From Chitinophagaceae bacterium (GTDB lineage Bacteria > Bacteroidota > Bacteroidia > Chitinophagales > Chitinophagaceae), in the NCBI GenBank assembly GCA_947476485.1, contig CANJQU010000046.1, positions 1 to 32,705 on the forward strand: a DNA stretch of 32,705 nt, in the 5' to 3' direction. The notes under the pieces are model-generated. The model saw only the letters and a program-made list of their open reading frames with translations. It did no database searches and was not told where the DNA came from. Position 1 is the first letter of the stretch. Each line of letters begins with the position of its first letter. The position numbers were made by a program, and so were the translations under genes. Below, one piece after another: positions 1 through 6,559 of this stretch.

Positions 1-1
1 A

Positions 2-211
2 GAGTTCATCCTGCAGTTATCAGCAGAGATCGGAGAAGGAAACCCATTCGAGGCACTGAACATGCCGGGGAGATATAGTGAAGAAGAAAGGACTATCCGC
101 AGTGACATGATGGATAAATGCTTTGAAGTATGCGCCAGACAAAAACAGAGTGTAAAGTGTCTGGTACTGGTCCTGTTCAATGAGGCACTAGCTACACAGC
201 CACCTTCATGA
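2..211 (+). CDS. Unidentified protein, C-terminal 69 residues (5' end outside window)
   Basis: An open frame enters from the left edge and ends at TGA 209-211, leaving 69 residues. The fragment is mixed charged/helical (for example GRYSEEERTIRSDMMDKCFE) and ends ...NEALATQPPS. I do not recognise the family and no catalytic motif is visible. Codon use looks like real coding sequence. A different frame is open from 192 to the TAG at 345-347 and reads plausibly (HYNDGYIHRLHGMMQLG, then Gly-rich), so the gene may have suffered a frameshift near 192-211 and originally continued to about 347. The stop used here is the one present in the sequence. Identity unknown; coding status fairly likely. Confidence 0.5.
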   Translation, partial: EFILQLSAEIGEGNPFEALNMPGRYSEEERTIRSDMMDKCFEVCARQKQSVKCLVLVLFNEALATQPPS

Positions 212-636
212 AAATAGTTGCCATTACAATGACGGGTATATACACCGCCTACATGGTATGATGCAGTTGGGTGTATCAGGTGCAGGTACTGGTCAGGTGG
301 CAGGAGGGTTATATTGTAATTTTCTTTATGGCTATGAAGATGCGTAGTATGTGCACAATACTACATGCCTATGCTGGTTTCTTTTGGAGACGGACTATCC
401 CTCGTTAATCACCAAAGCCCCCTGGAAAAGAAATCTATTTTTATTAAATAGAGGCTTGAATATACTGCCGCGAACAGGAACAGAGTAACACTATTCATCT
501 TCATCTAATCTTGCCGCATCCTGATTAATAAAGTACAGCAGGCAGAGGTTACTACAGAGCCTAACAATTACGTTCTTCATCAATCAGGATGTAATTATTC
601 CAAATGTTGTACCTATGTTGTACCTAAAAACAGAAA
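212..636. other. Gene-poor stretch between partial gene and tRNA-Asp
   Basis: No convincing gene. It holds a possible frameshifted tail of the left-edge gene (to 347), an inverted repeat CATCCTGATT (517-526) / AATCAGGATG (582-591), and a perfect tandem 11-bp repeat at 604-625. A 31-codon minus frame (409-504) encodes a hydrophobic peptide but has no supporting promoter or terminator, so it is not called. The lower-order composition and short repeats next to a tRNA would suit the scar of an integrated element; that is inference. Confidence 0.4.
604..625. repeat. Perfect tandem 11-bp direct repeat
   Basis: ATGTTGTACCT occurs twice back to back (604-614 and 615-625), 12 bp before the tRNA terminator. 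Two perfect abutting copies in a short intergenic region are unlikely by chance. It could be a protein-binding site or a remnant of an integration junction; the sequence alone does not decide. Confidence 0.6.
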
Positions 637-666
637 CCCCCTGAAGAGTATTGATTCTACAGGGGG
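637..666 (-). terminator. Rho-independent terminator of tRNA-Asp
   Basis: CCCCCTG (637-643) pairs with CAGGGGG (660-666), a 7-bp GC-rich stem with a 16-nt loop. Read on the minus strand it lies 15 nt after the tRNA 3' end and is followed by a T-rich run (TTTCTGTTTTT), so it most likely ends the tRNA transcript. The plus-strand side also has a short T run, so it may work in both directions. Confidence 0.75.
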
Positions 667-681
667 CTTTTACTTTTTCTG

Positions 682-755
682 CGGACTGGACGGGACTCGA
701 ACCCGCGACCTCCGCCGTGACAGGGCGGCATTCTAACCGACTGAACTACCAATCC
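682..755 (-). tRNA. tRNA-Asp (anticodon GTC)
   Basis: On the minus strand the 74-nt sequence folds as a full cloverleaf. The acceptor stem is GGATTGG/CCAGTCC with one T-G wobble and discriminator G. The D-arm region is followed by the anticodon stem CCGCC-ctGTCac-GGCGG and a T arm with GGTTCGAGTCC. The anticodon GTC reads GAC/GAT, hence aspartate. CCA is not encoded (the next bases are CAGA), as usual in Bacteroidota. It is a single-gene unit, divergent from accA, with its own promoter and terminator. Confidence 0.97.
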
Positions 756-773
756 TTTTTGTAGTTTGGGCTG

Positions 774-806
774 CAAAGATAACGGCATTTTTTTGAATTA
801 TGCAAA
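774..806 (-). promoter_or_regulatory. Promoter of tRNA-Asp
   Basis: On the minus strand TTTG (803-806), a 21-nt spacer and TATCTTTG (774-781) match the Bacteroidota -33/-7 pattern TTTG/TAnnTTTG. The predicted start lies about 12 nt before the mature tRNA 5' end. This is one of the best promoter matches in the window. Confidence 0.75.
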
Positions 807-831
807 TGTTCTTTTAAAATCGATAAACAGT

Positions 832-839
832 TACATTTG
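832..839 (+). promoter_or_regulatory. -7 element upstream of accA
   Basis: TACATTTG matches TAnnTTTG exactly and would place the transcript start near 846, only about 12 nt before the accA ATG. No good -33 TTG is present at the right distance; the nearest TTG (793-795) is too far. Moderate confidence. Confidence 0.45.
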
Positions 840-857
840 TGCTCCCAAATACTACTT

Positions 858-1844
858 ATGCAATTCCTCGATTTCGAAAAGCCGCTTGAAGAACTTTATG
901 CTCAGGTAACTAAGCTGAAAGAGATGTCCACCAAAAGCAAAGTGGATGTTACCAATAGCATTCGTGAGCTCGAAGCCGCTATCGAAAAGACAAGGGCGCA
1001 TATCTATGAGCACCTCACACCCTGGCAGCGCGTGCAGCTTAGCCGCCACCCCGATCGTCCATATACCCTCTACTATATTGAGAAGATATTCAAGAACTTC
1101 ACAGAGCTCTATGGCGACCGCCAGGTGAAAGACGACAAGGCTATGGTGGGCGGCATGGCCGAGCTCAATGGCCAGCCCGTTATGGTGATAGGTCACCAGA
1201 AGGGCGTTAACACCAAGATGCGCCAGCTCCGTAACTTCGGGATGGCAAACCCAGAGGGATACCGCAAGGCGCTCAGGCTTATGAAGATCGCTGAGAAATT
1301 TAACCGTCCTATCATCACATTCATAGATACACCTGGGGCCTTTCCTGGCCTTGAAGCTGAAGAGCGCGGCCAGGCAGAAGCTATTGCGCGCAATCTATTC
1401 GAGATGGTGAATATGAAAGTACCTGTTATCTGCGTCATTATTGGCGAGGGTGCATCAGGCGGCGCACTGGGCATCGGCATTGGCGATAAGGTGGCCATGC
1501 TCGAGAACACCTGGTACAGCGTTATCTCCCCTGAATCCTGCTCCTCTATTTTGTGGCGCAACTGGAACTTTAAAGAGAAAGCTGCTGAGCAACTACGTCT
1601 CACCTCGCAGGACATGAGCGGCTTTGGCCTGGTGGATGATGTGATCCCCGAACCTTTCGGCGGCGCACATTCCGACCACGGCAAAATGGCCGAGACCATA
1701 AAGGGCTATCTCCTCAATGCCATCAGCGAGTTGAGTGCCCTCACACCCGATGCCCGCATCAGCCAGCGTATCGAAAAGCTCTCGCATATGGGCTTTTACG
1801 ACGAGGTTGAAGCGCCTTTGGAAAATATTTCTGCTACCTCCTAG
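858..1844 (+). CDS. accA: Acetyl-CoA carboxylase carboxyltransferase subunit alpha
   Basis: AccA is the alpha half of the carboxyltransferase that, with AccD, moves CO2 from carboxybiotin on AccB to acetyl-CoA, giving malonyl-CoA for fatty-acid synthesis in the cytoplasm. The 328-residue product is close to the usual family length (about 320). It shows the family N-terminus [13 protein letters not shown], the [18 protein letters not shown] block (125-142), DTPGAFPG (157-164) and the glycine-rich [12 protein letters not shown] (197-208) of the crotonase-like fold that forms the oxyanion hole. ATG 858 is chosen because homologues begin at this motif; a TTG seven codons upstream would overlap the -7 element. 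accD is not in the window. The gene appears to be transcribed alone, divergent from tRNA-Asp. Confidence 0.97.
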   Translation: MQFLDFEKPLEELYAQVTKLKEMSTKSKVDVTNSIRELEAAIEKTRAHIYEHLTPWQRVQLSRHPDRPYTLYYIEKIFKNFTELYGDRQVKDDKAMVGGMAELNGQPVMVIGHQKGVNTKMRQLRNFGMANPEGYRKALRLMKIAEKFNRPIITFIDTPGAFPGLEAEERGQAEAIARNLFEMVNMKVPVICVIIGEGASGGALGIGIGDKVAMLENTWYSVISPESCSSILWRNWNFKEKAAEQLRLTSQDMSGFGLVDDVIPEPFGGAHSDHGKMAETIKGYLLNAISELSALTPDARISQRIEKLSHMGFYDEVEAPLENISATS

Positions 1845-2012
1845 CATCAGGCTATGTAGTTTCATTTTAATGTTCGATATTTACTCCTGATTTTACTGCC
1901 GATAATTGTAGAATAGAATGCAGTTTCCTTCTGTAGCTACCTGCTAATTACTCCTGTTCATTTTTTGGAATTTATTGGAAACAACTAAAACGGTTCTGCA
2001 CAACTGAGTATT

Positions 2013-2894
2013 ATGGCAATTCAAAAACTACACGGCACCGGCGTTGCGCTGGTTACCCCTTTTCTTAAGAATGGAAAAGTCGACTTTACATCCCTCGAAA
2101 AATTAGTGGCGCATGTTATTAAAGGAGGTGTAGACTTCCTGGTTGCGCTGGGCACTACAGGTGAGACCACCACCCTCTCCGCTGCCGAAAAGCAGGAGGT
2201 CCTTTCCTCAGTCGTCAAATACTGCGCAGGCAAAGTGCCCGTGGTTTGCGGCATTGGCGGCAACGACACCAGCGAAGTAGTGCGCCAGATTAAGGAAATG
2301 GACCTTACAGGCGTAGATGCGATCCTGAGCGTAGCGCCCTACTACAACAAGCCATCACAGGAAGGCCTGTACCAGCACTTCAAAGCTGTGTCGGCAGCGT
2401 CAAACAAGTCCATCATACTGTACAATGTACCCGGCCGAACCGGCAGCAACCTGTTGCCTGCCACGGTTATTCGCCTCGCTGCCGATTGCACTAATATCAT
2501 AGGCATAAAAGAAGCCAGCGGCAACATTCCCCAGTGCCTTGAGCTGCTGCAAAACAAACCCGACAACTTCACCGTGCTCTCCGGCGATGATGACCTCGTA
2601 GTGGCGCAGATGGCCATTGGCATGGAAGGCATCATATCGGTAGCGGCCAACTGCTATACCAAGGAAATGACCGATGTGGTGAACCTCGCCCTGGTAAACA
2701 AGTTCGACAAAGCCCGCAAGGTGCATTATAAGATACTCAACGGCATCAATCTCCTCTTTGCGGAGGGCAACCCTGCCGGCGTAAAATGCACGCTCAAGAA
2801 TATGGACCTCTGCGAAAACGTCCTGCGCCTGCCCCTCGTGCCGGTCAGCGATGCCACTGCTAAAAAGATAGCGGCTTTTGTAAAGGGTAGTTAG
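2013..2894 (+). CDS. dapA: 4-hydroxy-tetrahydrodipicolinate synthase
   Basis: DapA condenses pyruvate with aspartate semialdehyde, the first committed step of the diaminopimelate/lysine pathway, which feeds peptidoglycan. The 293-residue length is typical for this TIM-barrel family. Visible motifs are GTTGE (47-51, pyruvate-binding Thr pair), YNVPGRTG with catalytic Tyr137 and Arg142, and GIKEASG with the Schiff-base Lys166. The ATG at 2013 opens directly into the conserved barrel start (LHGTGVALVTPF). The 168-nt gap after accA contains no clear terminator or TAnnTTTG element, so co-transcription with accA cannot be excluded. A strong terminator follows at 2949-2977. Confidence 0.97.
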   Translation: MAIQKLHGTGVALVTPFLKNGKVDFTSLEKLVAHVIKGGVDFLVALGTTGETTTLSAAEKQEVLSSVVKYCAGKVPVVCGIGGNDTSEVVRQIKEMDLTGVDAILSVAPYYNKPSQEGLYQHFKAVSAASNKSIILYNVPGRTGSNLLPATVIRLAADCTNIIGIKEASGNIPQCLELLQNKPDNFTVLSGDDDLVVAQMAIGMEGIISVAANCYTKEMTDVVNLALVNKFDKARKVHYKILNGINLLFAEGNPAGVKCTLKNMDLCENVLRLPLVPVSDATAKKIAAFVKGS

Positions 2895-2914
2895 TAGTTA
2901 GTCCGCGGGATAGG

Positions 2915-2931
2915 TAGGTGTCCGACACCTA
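2915..2931. repeat. 17-bp palindrome between dapA and its terminator
   Basis: TAGGTGTC (2915-2922) and GACACCTA (2924-2931) are perfect inverted copies around a single C. No T run follows, so it is not itself an intrinsic terminator. It resembles short dispersed palindromic elements found at gene ends; whether it is repeated elsewhere in the genome cannot be seen here. Confidence 0.5.
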
Positions 2932-2937
2932 AATGCA

Positions 2938-4068
2938 TCATAGATAACTGAGCCACCACTTACGGTGGCTCATTTTTATGCGCATAAACCACAGGCATGG
3001 CAGGTATAGGATAACAACCACCGCCACCCATACGGCATACACTACACCCAGCGGATACTCAGGATGGCTGAATGGCCCAATCGGCGCATTTCCGTTGAAA
3101 AAGTAACTCGCAGCTAATGCTAAAATGTGTATCAGGTAGATGTGCAGTATATAGTAGAACAGCGGCACCCTGCCAAATACCTTGAACACATTGCCCATGC
3201 TCCCCATCCGCTCCAGCAGTGGCATGGCCACTATTGCCGGCCCCAGCGTCATCAGCAGGTACAGCAGCGATGGCGGGTATTTATTGCATTTTATAAAGCT
3301 CAGTACCGTGCGCCACACGGTAGCCTGTCGCTCCCAAGGCACCGGATCGCCATACACATTCAGTCCCCGCAGCAACAGGAACAGGGCAATAGCGCCACCT
3401 CCTATGCCGTACAGCCATTTGTTTCGCCGCCCGGCATCCATCATAAACACTTCCCCAAAACAATAGCCCGCTGCCATCACCCCTATCCACGGCAACAGCG
3501 GGTATATGACCATTAAGACACGACCATGATAGATCAGTGGCCCCTGCAGGTGCAGCACATCCCAAACTATGCCCAGTCTCCCCGACGGATGCACACTGTC
3601 CAGCATATTGTGGCCGGCTATCATCACCAGCCCTATCGCCAGCACCAGCCCGCGCGGCAGCCACATCAGCCCGGCCAGGCACACCATGCTCACGCCTATC
3701 GCCCATATCACCTGCAGCACCACAAGCTGATAGTTGAGATCGAACAGCCAGCCGAACCGCACAACAGTCACCTCGAGCACCACCAGCCACAGACCCCGGC
3801 TCAGCAACTGCCGCGACTGCTCCCCCATCGTCTTCCCCCTGCTCATAGACAGGAAAACACTTGTGCCCGAAAGAAATACAAACACAGGTGCGCAAAAATT
3901 GGTTACCCACCGCGTAAAGAACAGTACCGTACTTGCCTGTTGCAGATCAGTGGGGTCATACCGGACACCACCGAAGTAGTCCCGCACATGGTCCAGCGCC
4001 ATTATGACCATGATGATACCCCGGAGTATGTCTATGCTTTGTATGCGTTTTGTGTCCTGTGCGGTCAT
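2938..4068 (-). CDS. Multi-pass membrane protein, heparan-alpha-glucosaminide N-acetyltransferase-like (DUF1624 type)
   Basis: The 376-residue protein starts MTAQDTKRIQSIDILRG and has roughly ten hydrophobic segments. The opening RIxSIDILRGxxMVxMALDHVRDYF is the hallmark of the bacterial DUF1624/HGSNAT_cat family; the His of the ALDHVRDYF motif (His27) is the candidate acceptor of the acetyl group carried across the membrane. In bacteria the substrate is usually unknown. I take ATG 4068 because the motif follows it directly. An upstream ATG at 4140 would add 24 residues of poor composition (MSEVELRKNQKSF...). The gene converges on dapA and shares its last codons with the dapA terminator. Family assignment is fairly sure; the substrate is not inferable. 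Confidence 0.8.
   Translation of the reverse strand: MTAQDTKRIQSIDILRGIIMVIMALDHVRDYFGGVRYDPTDLQQASTVLFFTRWVTNFCAPVFVFLSGTSVFLSMSRGKTMGEQSRQLLSRGLWLVVLEVTVVRFGWLFDLNYQLVVLQVIWAIGVSMVCLAGLMWLPRGLVLAIGLVMIAGHNMLDSVHPSGRLGIVWDVLHLQGPLIYHGRVLMVIYPLLPWIGVMAAGYCFGEVFMMDAGRRNKWLYGIGGGAIALFLLLRGLNVYGDPVPWERQATVWRTVLSFIKCNKYPPSLLYLLMTLGPAIVAMPLLERMGSMGNVFKVFGRVPLFYYILHIYLIHILALAASYFFNGNAPIGPFSHPEYPLGVVYAVWVAVVVILYLPCLWFMRIKMSHRKWWLSYL
2949..2977 (+). terminator. Terminator of dapA, inside the 3' end of the convergent gene
   Basis: TGAGCCACC (2949-2957) pairs perfectly with GGTGGCTCA (2964-2972) over a 6-nt loop and is followed by five Ts on the plus strand. It ends transcripts from dapA, whose stop is 55 nt upstream. 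The same bases encode the last residues (HRKWWLS) of the convergent minus-strand membrane protein. Confidence 0.8.
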
Positions 4069-4170
4069 GAGAATAAAAATAATAAAGTCTGAACCATGAT
4101 TAAAAGATTTTTGGTTTTTCCTTAATTCGACTTCACTCATTAAGACCTAAAGTTCCAATCTCAATTTATT

Positions 4171-4275
4171 TCCCATTTTCCCACGGAAAAAAATGGGGTG
4201 TTTGGGGCATGGGTGGCTGCTGAAATGCGCGACTGTGGCTAATATTCATTTTTACTAAATTTCCCATTGTACCCC
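4171..4275. repeat. 104-bp direct repeat, copy 1
   Basis: It begins TCCCATTTTCCCACGG and ends with CCCATTGTACCCC. The core GGGGTGTTTGGGGCATGGG and GCTGCTGAAATGCGCGACTG is shared with copies 2 and 3. This copy has one extra T near its start (105 bp). The first part can fold (CCCATTTT with AAAATGGG). No reading frame is conserved: changes between copies alter amino acids freely in every frame I checked. Confidence 0.85.
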
Positions 4276-4403
4276 ACGCTGTCTGAACCTCAGATCAATC
4301 GAGACCTACCTACCGGCGTGCAGGTTAACCGATTTACTGTTTGACTCTTAATAAATCTACTGTGTTGCGTGTACTACCAATAACCATTCAAAATTTCAGA
4401 ATG

Positions 4404-4507
4404 TCCCATTTCCCACGGAAAAAAATGGGGTGTTTGGGGCATGGGTGGCTGCTGAAATGCGCGACTGTGGCTGATATTCATTTTTACCAGATTTCCCATT
4501 TTACCCC
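4404..4507. repeat. 104-bp direct repeat, copy 2
   Basis: Nearly identical to copy 1 (one 1-nt indel near the start and a handful of substitutions, mostly in the last 20 nt). It has the same orientation and is separated from copy 1 by 128 nt of unrelated sequence. This argues for separate insertions or an ancient tandem array broken by other DNA. Confidence 0.85.
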
Positions 4508-4560
4508 ATCCGGCCATCTTTCAATACCATACGGCACCCTCATATCCGGCCCTCATCACC

Positions 4561-4640
4561 TTACTTTTTCTTTGCTTCGCCGAAAGAAAAAGTAACAAAA
4601 AGAAAGGCGACTTTGGCCGAATCGCTCCGCGCGGCCAAAG
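4561..4640. repeat. Double-hairpin module
   Basis: A perfect 13-bp stem, TTACTTTTTCTTT (4561-4573) with AAAGAAAAAGTAA (4583-4595), encloses a 9-nt loop. It is followed by a second perfect 9-bp stem, CTTTGGCCG (4611-4619) with CGGCCAAAG (4632-4640). This looks like a mobile or dispersed palindromic element. Downstream, GGAATGCTATTGGGC (4665-4679) recurs exactly at 28067-28081. Confidence 0.7.
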
Positions 4641-4753
4641 GTAGCTCTACGCTGTGGTTGTGGGGGAATGCTATTGGGCCCCGCAACACGTGCGGCCCGA
4701 TTGGGCTAAAGAACAAATATCAGAGGCGTGTTACTGTCTCCGTTATTGCCATG

Positions 4754-4857
4754 TCCCATTTCCCACGGGAAAAAACGGGGTGTTTGGGGCATGGGGGGCT
4801 GCTGAAATGCGCGACTGTGGCTAATATTCATTTTTGCCGGATTTCCCATTATTACCC
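4754..4857. repeat. 104-bp direct repeat, copy 3
   Basis: Same orientation and boundaries as copies 1 and 2, with more substitutions (for example CGGGAAAAAACGGGG for CGGAAAAAAATGGGG, and GGGGGGCT for GGGTGGCT). The substitutions weaken the CCCATTT/AAATGGG pairing. It lies 246 nt after copy 2, beyond the hairpin module. Confidence 0.85.
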
Positions 4858-4862
4858 AGAGA

Positions 4863-4912
4863 CCTCTCCCCACGAGCTTCGCTCCTTCCCTAGCGGGAAC
4901 TCCGAGGAGAGG
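4863..4912. repeat. Short inverted repeat after copy 3
   Basis: CCTCTCC (4863-4869) pairs with GGAGAGG (4906-4912) around a 36-nt interior. The plus strand shows no T run, so it is not a typical terminator. It is probably another small palindromic element stacked in this repeat-rich region. Confidence 0.4.
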
Positions 4913-4988
4913 GTGAAGTAGCATGAGCTACGTAATTTGTGTTGGTGGGAACAGCATTATATATTGTATTGTTTGTACTGAGGTCAAA

Positions 4989-5089
4989 ATATCACAGTTT
5001 TGAAGAAAAAAAAAGTTTGCACAGGTTTTTATTGATTATCAGCTTATTGGAGCGAAAAAATATCACATTTATATCACACGAGTATCACG
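4989..5089. repeat. Four iterated TATCAC motifs
   Basis: ATATCACA occurs at 4989-4996, 5060-5067 and 5071-5078, and GTATCACG at 5082-5089, all in the same orientation. The last three are spaced about 11 nt apart, one helical turn. This is the layout of binding sites for a DNA-binding protein. The partner is unknown; dinD starts about 330 nt downstream. Confidence 0.4.
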
Positions 5090-5417
5090 GTTCGGCAAGC
5101 GCACCGCAGGCTGTTTCGGAACTGCCGGAAAACATGAATTTTTGCGTTATCTATAACTGCAAAATTGATGGCAGTTTATCCGTATCTGCCATATTATCTG
5201 CCGTATGTAATGCCGCAACAAATGTGCCGGAGGACTGAGACTGCCAGGAAAGATTCCCACAAATTTGGATCAGTCATTCGCAAGCTTCACTCGTTCACAT
5301 GCGTCAATGCCCAGGGAGTATCTGGACCAGACGTTAAACAGGGTCAAAGGGAATTGCAGCATTAATAAAGGTGCAACACCGTCCGGAATTTGTATATTTA
5401 TTTTGAAAAAAGGCCTC

Positions 5418-6260
5418 ATGAAAAGGGAACAGATATTGTATTTATTAGCGCAATATGAAAATGCCTGTTATGAATATAAGGGTGTAGAATGCTGGAGTGC
5501 AAGGGAACTACAGGTTATATTCGGCTATGCAAAATGGGATAATTTTATTAAGGTGATTGATAAAGCTAAAATAGCCTGCGAAACCAGTGGTATGGCGGTT
5601 TCTGATCATTTTCCTGACATCGGGAAAATGATCGATCTGGCTAAGGGTGCACAACGCGAAGTTGCGAATATAGCATTAACACGATATGCCTGTTACCTGA
5701 TAGCTCAAAACGGTGATGCGGCCAAGCCGGAGGTCGCTTTTGCACAAACCTATTTTGCAGTGCAAACGCGTAAGCAGGAACTTATAGAGCAGCGACTATT
5801 AGACGTAGCTCGAGTTAGCGCGAGAGAGAAACTATCGAAATCTGAAAAGAAGCTCTCCGGCATCAGCTATGAGCGGGGCGTGGATCATAAAGGGTTTGCT
5901 GTGATACGCTCACGGGGTGATGAGGCGCTATTTGGCGGCTTCAACACCCAGGAAATGAAACGGAAGCTGAGCGTACCCGAGAGTAAACCTCTTGCTGACT
6001 TCCTGCCAACTCTTATAATAAAAGCTAAAGATTTTGCCACAGAACTTACCAGCCATAATGTGGTAGAGAAAGACCTGCATGGACAACGTGCCATCTCGAA
6101 AGAGCATGTGGATAACAATCTTGCCGTGCGGAAGATGCTGCATGAAAGAGGTGTGAAGCCTGAGACAATACCAGCCGCAGAAGATGCCAGCAAAGTAAAG
6201 CGCAAATTAGAATCCGATGAAAGAAATGTGGTGAAGGATGCGAAGAAGGTAAAAAAGTAA
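5418..6260 (+). CDS. dinD: DinD-like DNA damage-inducible protein
   Basis: The 280-residue product matches DinD in length (E. coli protein about 274 residues) and layout. The N-terminal part, YENACYEYKGVECWSAREL then LQVIFGYAKWDNF, is the BRO-N/DinD-type domain, followed by HFPDIGKMIDLAKGAQRE and the DinD-specific LTRYACYLIAQNGDAAKP and VAFAQTYFAVQTRKQELIE. The tail is Lys/Glu-rich. In E. coli dinD is in the SOS regulon and DinD acts on RecA filaments; control in Bacteroidota is not established, and I see no LexA-type box. ATG 5418 is preferred over an upstream frame opening at 5265 because homology begins here. Presence beside a repeat cluster and somewhat higher AT content suggest accessory, probably acquired, DNA. 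Confidence 0.85.
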   Translation: MKREQILYLLAQYENACYEYKGVECWSARELQVIFGYAKWDNFIKVIDKAKIACETSGMAVSDHFPDIGKMIDLAKGAQREVANIALTRYACYLIAQNGDAAKPEVAFAQTYFAVQTRKQELIEQRLLDVARVSAREKLSKSEKKLSGISYERGVDHKGFAVIRSRGDEALFGGFNTQEMKRKLSVPESKPLADFLPTLIIKAKDFATELTSHNVVEKDLHGQRAISKEHVDNNLAVRKMLHERGVKPETIPAAEDASKVKRKLESDERNVVKDAKKVKK

Positions 6261-6355
6261 AGACCATGTCATTGCTACCCTTCGGCTGTGCTAAACGCAG
6301 GCTGATTTAATCAAGATAATCCAGGTTTAGACATTTTTTCATAATGCCCGATAAA

Positions 6356-6391
6356 AAAAGCACTTGTGATCCGGGGACCACAAGTGCTTTT
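6356..6391. terminator. Strong bidirectional terminator
   Basis: AAAAGCACTTGTG (6356-6368) pairs perfectly with CACAAGTGCTTTT (6379-6391), a 13-bp stem with a 10-nt loop. There are Ts on both sides: on the minus strand it is followed by an uninterrupted T run into TTTAT. It sits 95 nt after dinD and 16 nt beyond the stop of the small minus-strand gene 6407-6511, so it can serve both. Confidence 0.85.
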
Positions 6392-6406
6392 AAAAATGAG
6401 TTTGGA

Positions 6407-6511
6407 TCACCCTTTACTGAATAAAGGTAATATCAGGTCTCGTGTTAAAAATGAAAGAACGAGGCAAATTCCCATTACAGAAGCGGCGGAAACGATGGTT
6501 TGAAAGATCAT
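6407..6511 (-). CDS. Probable 34-residue single-span membrane peptide
   Basis: ATG at 6509-6511 opens a 34-codon frame ending at TGA 6407-6409. It encodes a peptide with one hydrophobic segment (residues about 2-22, MIFQTIVSAASVMGICLVLS), then TRD and a second hydrophobic patch ending KG. Gene status rests on context: a promoter-like TTG/21 nt/TAACTTCT just upstream (6528-6559), a predicted leader of about 10 nt, and a strong terminator 16 nt after the stop. Together these make a compact complete transcription unit of about 165 nt. I do not recognise the family. An alternative is that the unit makes a small RNA and the frame is accidental. Confidence 0.45.
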   Translation of the reverse strand: MIFQTIVSAASVMGICLVLSFLTRDLILPLFSKG

Positions 6512-6527
6512 AATTGTTTGTTTTTTT

Positions 6528-6559
6528 AGAAGTTAGAGAATGTGTGTTTGCTAATGCAA
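6528..6559 (-). promoter_or_regulatory. Promoter-like element for the 34-residue peptide gene
   Basis: Minus strand: TTG (6557-6559), a 21-nt spacer, and TAACTTCT (6528-6535), two bases off TAnnTTTG. The AT-rich surroundings make chance matches possible. Confidence 0.4.

Larger units (their letters stand above)
4141..5417. other. 1.28-kb repeat-rich region without a convincing gene
   Basis: Between the acyltransferase-like gene and dinD I find no reliable coding sequence. Open frames at 4341-4595, 4613-4921 and 4939-5238 run through repeats and show no family features. The stretch holds three 104-bp direct repeats, the hairpin module 4561-4640, an inverted repeat 4863-4912 and a set of TATCAC motifs (4989-5089). 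The last 200 nt before dinD (5217-5417) show nothing I can name. Confidence 0.6.

Noticed and set aside
409-504. 31-codon minus frame with a hydrophobic centre
   Set aside because: Lacks a promoter match or terminator of its own; hydrophobic short frames arise easily in AT-rich DNA.
3526-4092. 188-codon plus-strand frame and a 209-codon alternative minus frame at 3281-3910
   Set aside because: Shadows of the membrane acyltransferase-like gene; extreme His/Gln/Pro or Ala/Gly content shows they are not coding.
4069-4140. 24-residue N-terminal extension of the acyltransferase-like protein
   Set aside because: The family N-terminus (RIQSIDILRG) follows directly after ATG 4068; the extension is polar and does not resemble the family.
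4341-4921. Open frames of 84 and 102 codons sharing a MSHFPR...GCLGHG...LLKCATVA stretch
   Set aside because: The similarity is only the 104-bp DNA repeat; differences between copies change amino acids without constraint and copy 1 has a stop and a different frame at its start.
4989-5089. CRISPR-like array from TATCAC repeats
   Set aside because: Units are only 8 nt with irregular spacing, and no cas genes are present in the window.
4939-5238. 99-codon plus frame before dinD
   Set aside because: No domain, no promoter, low-quality composition; overlaps the TATCAC repeats.
5265-5417. 51-residue N-terminal extension of dinD
   Set aside because: DinD homology begins at ATG 5418; the extension has random-looking composition.
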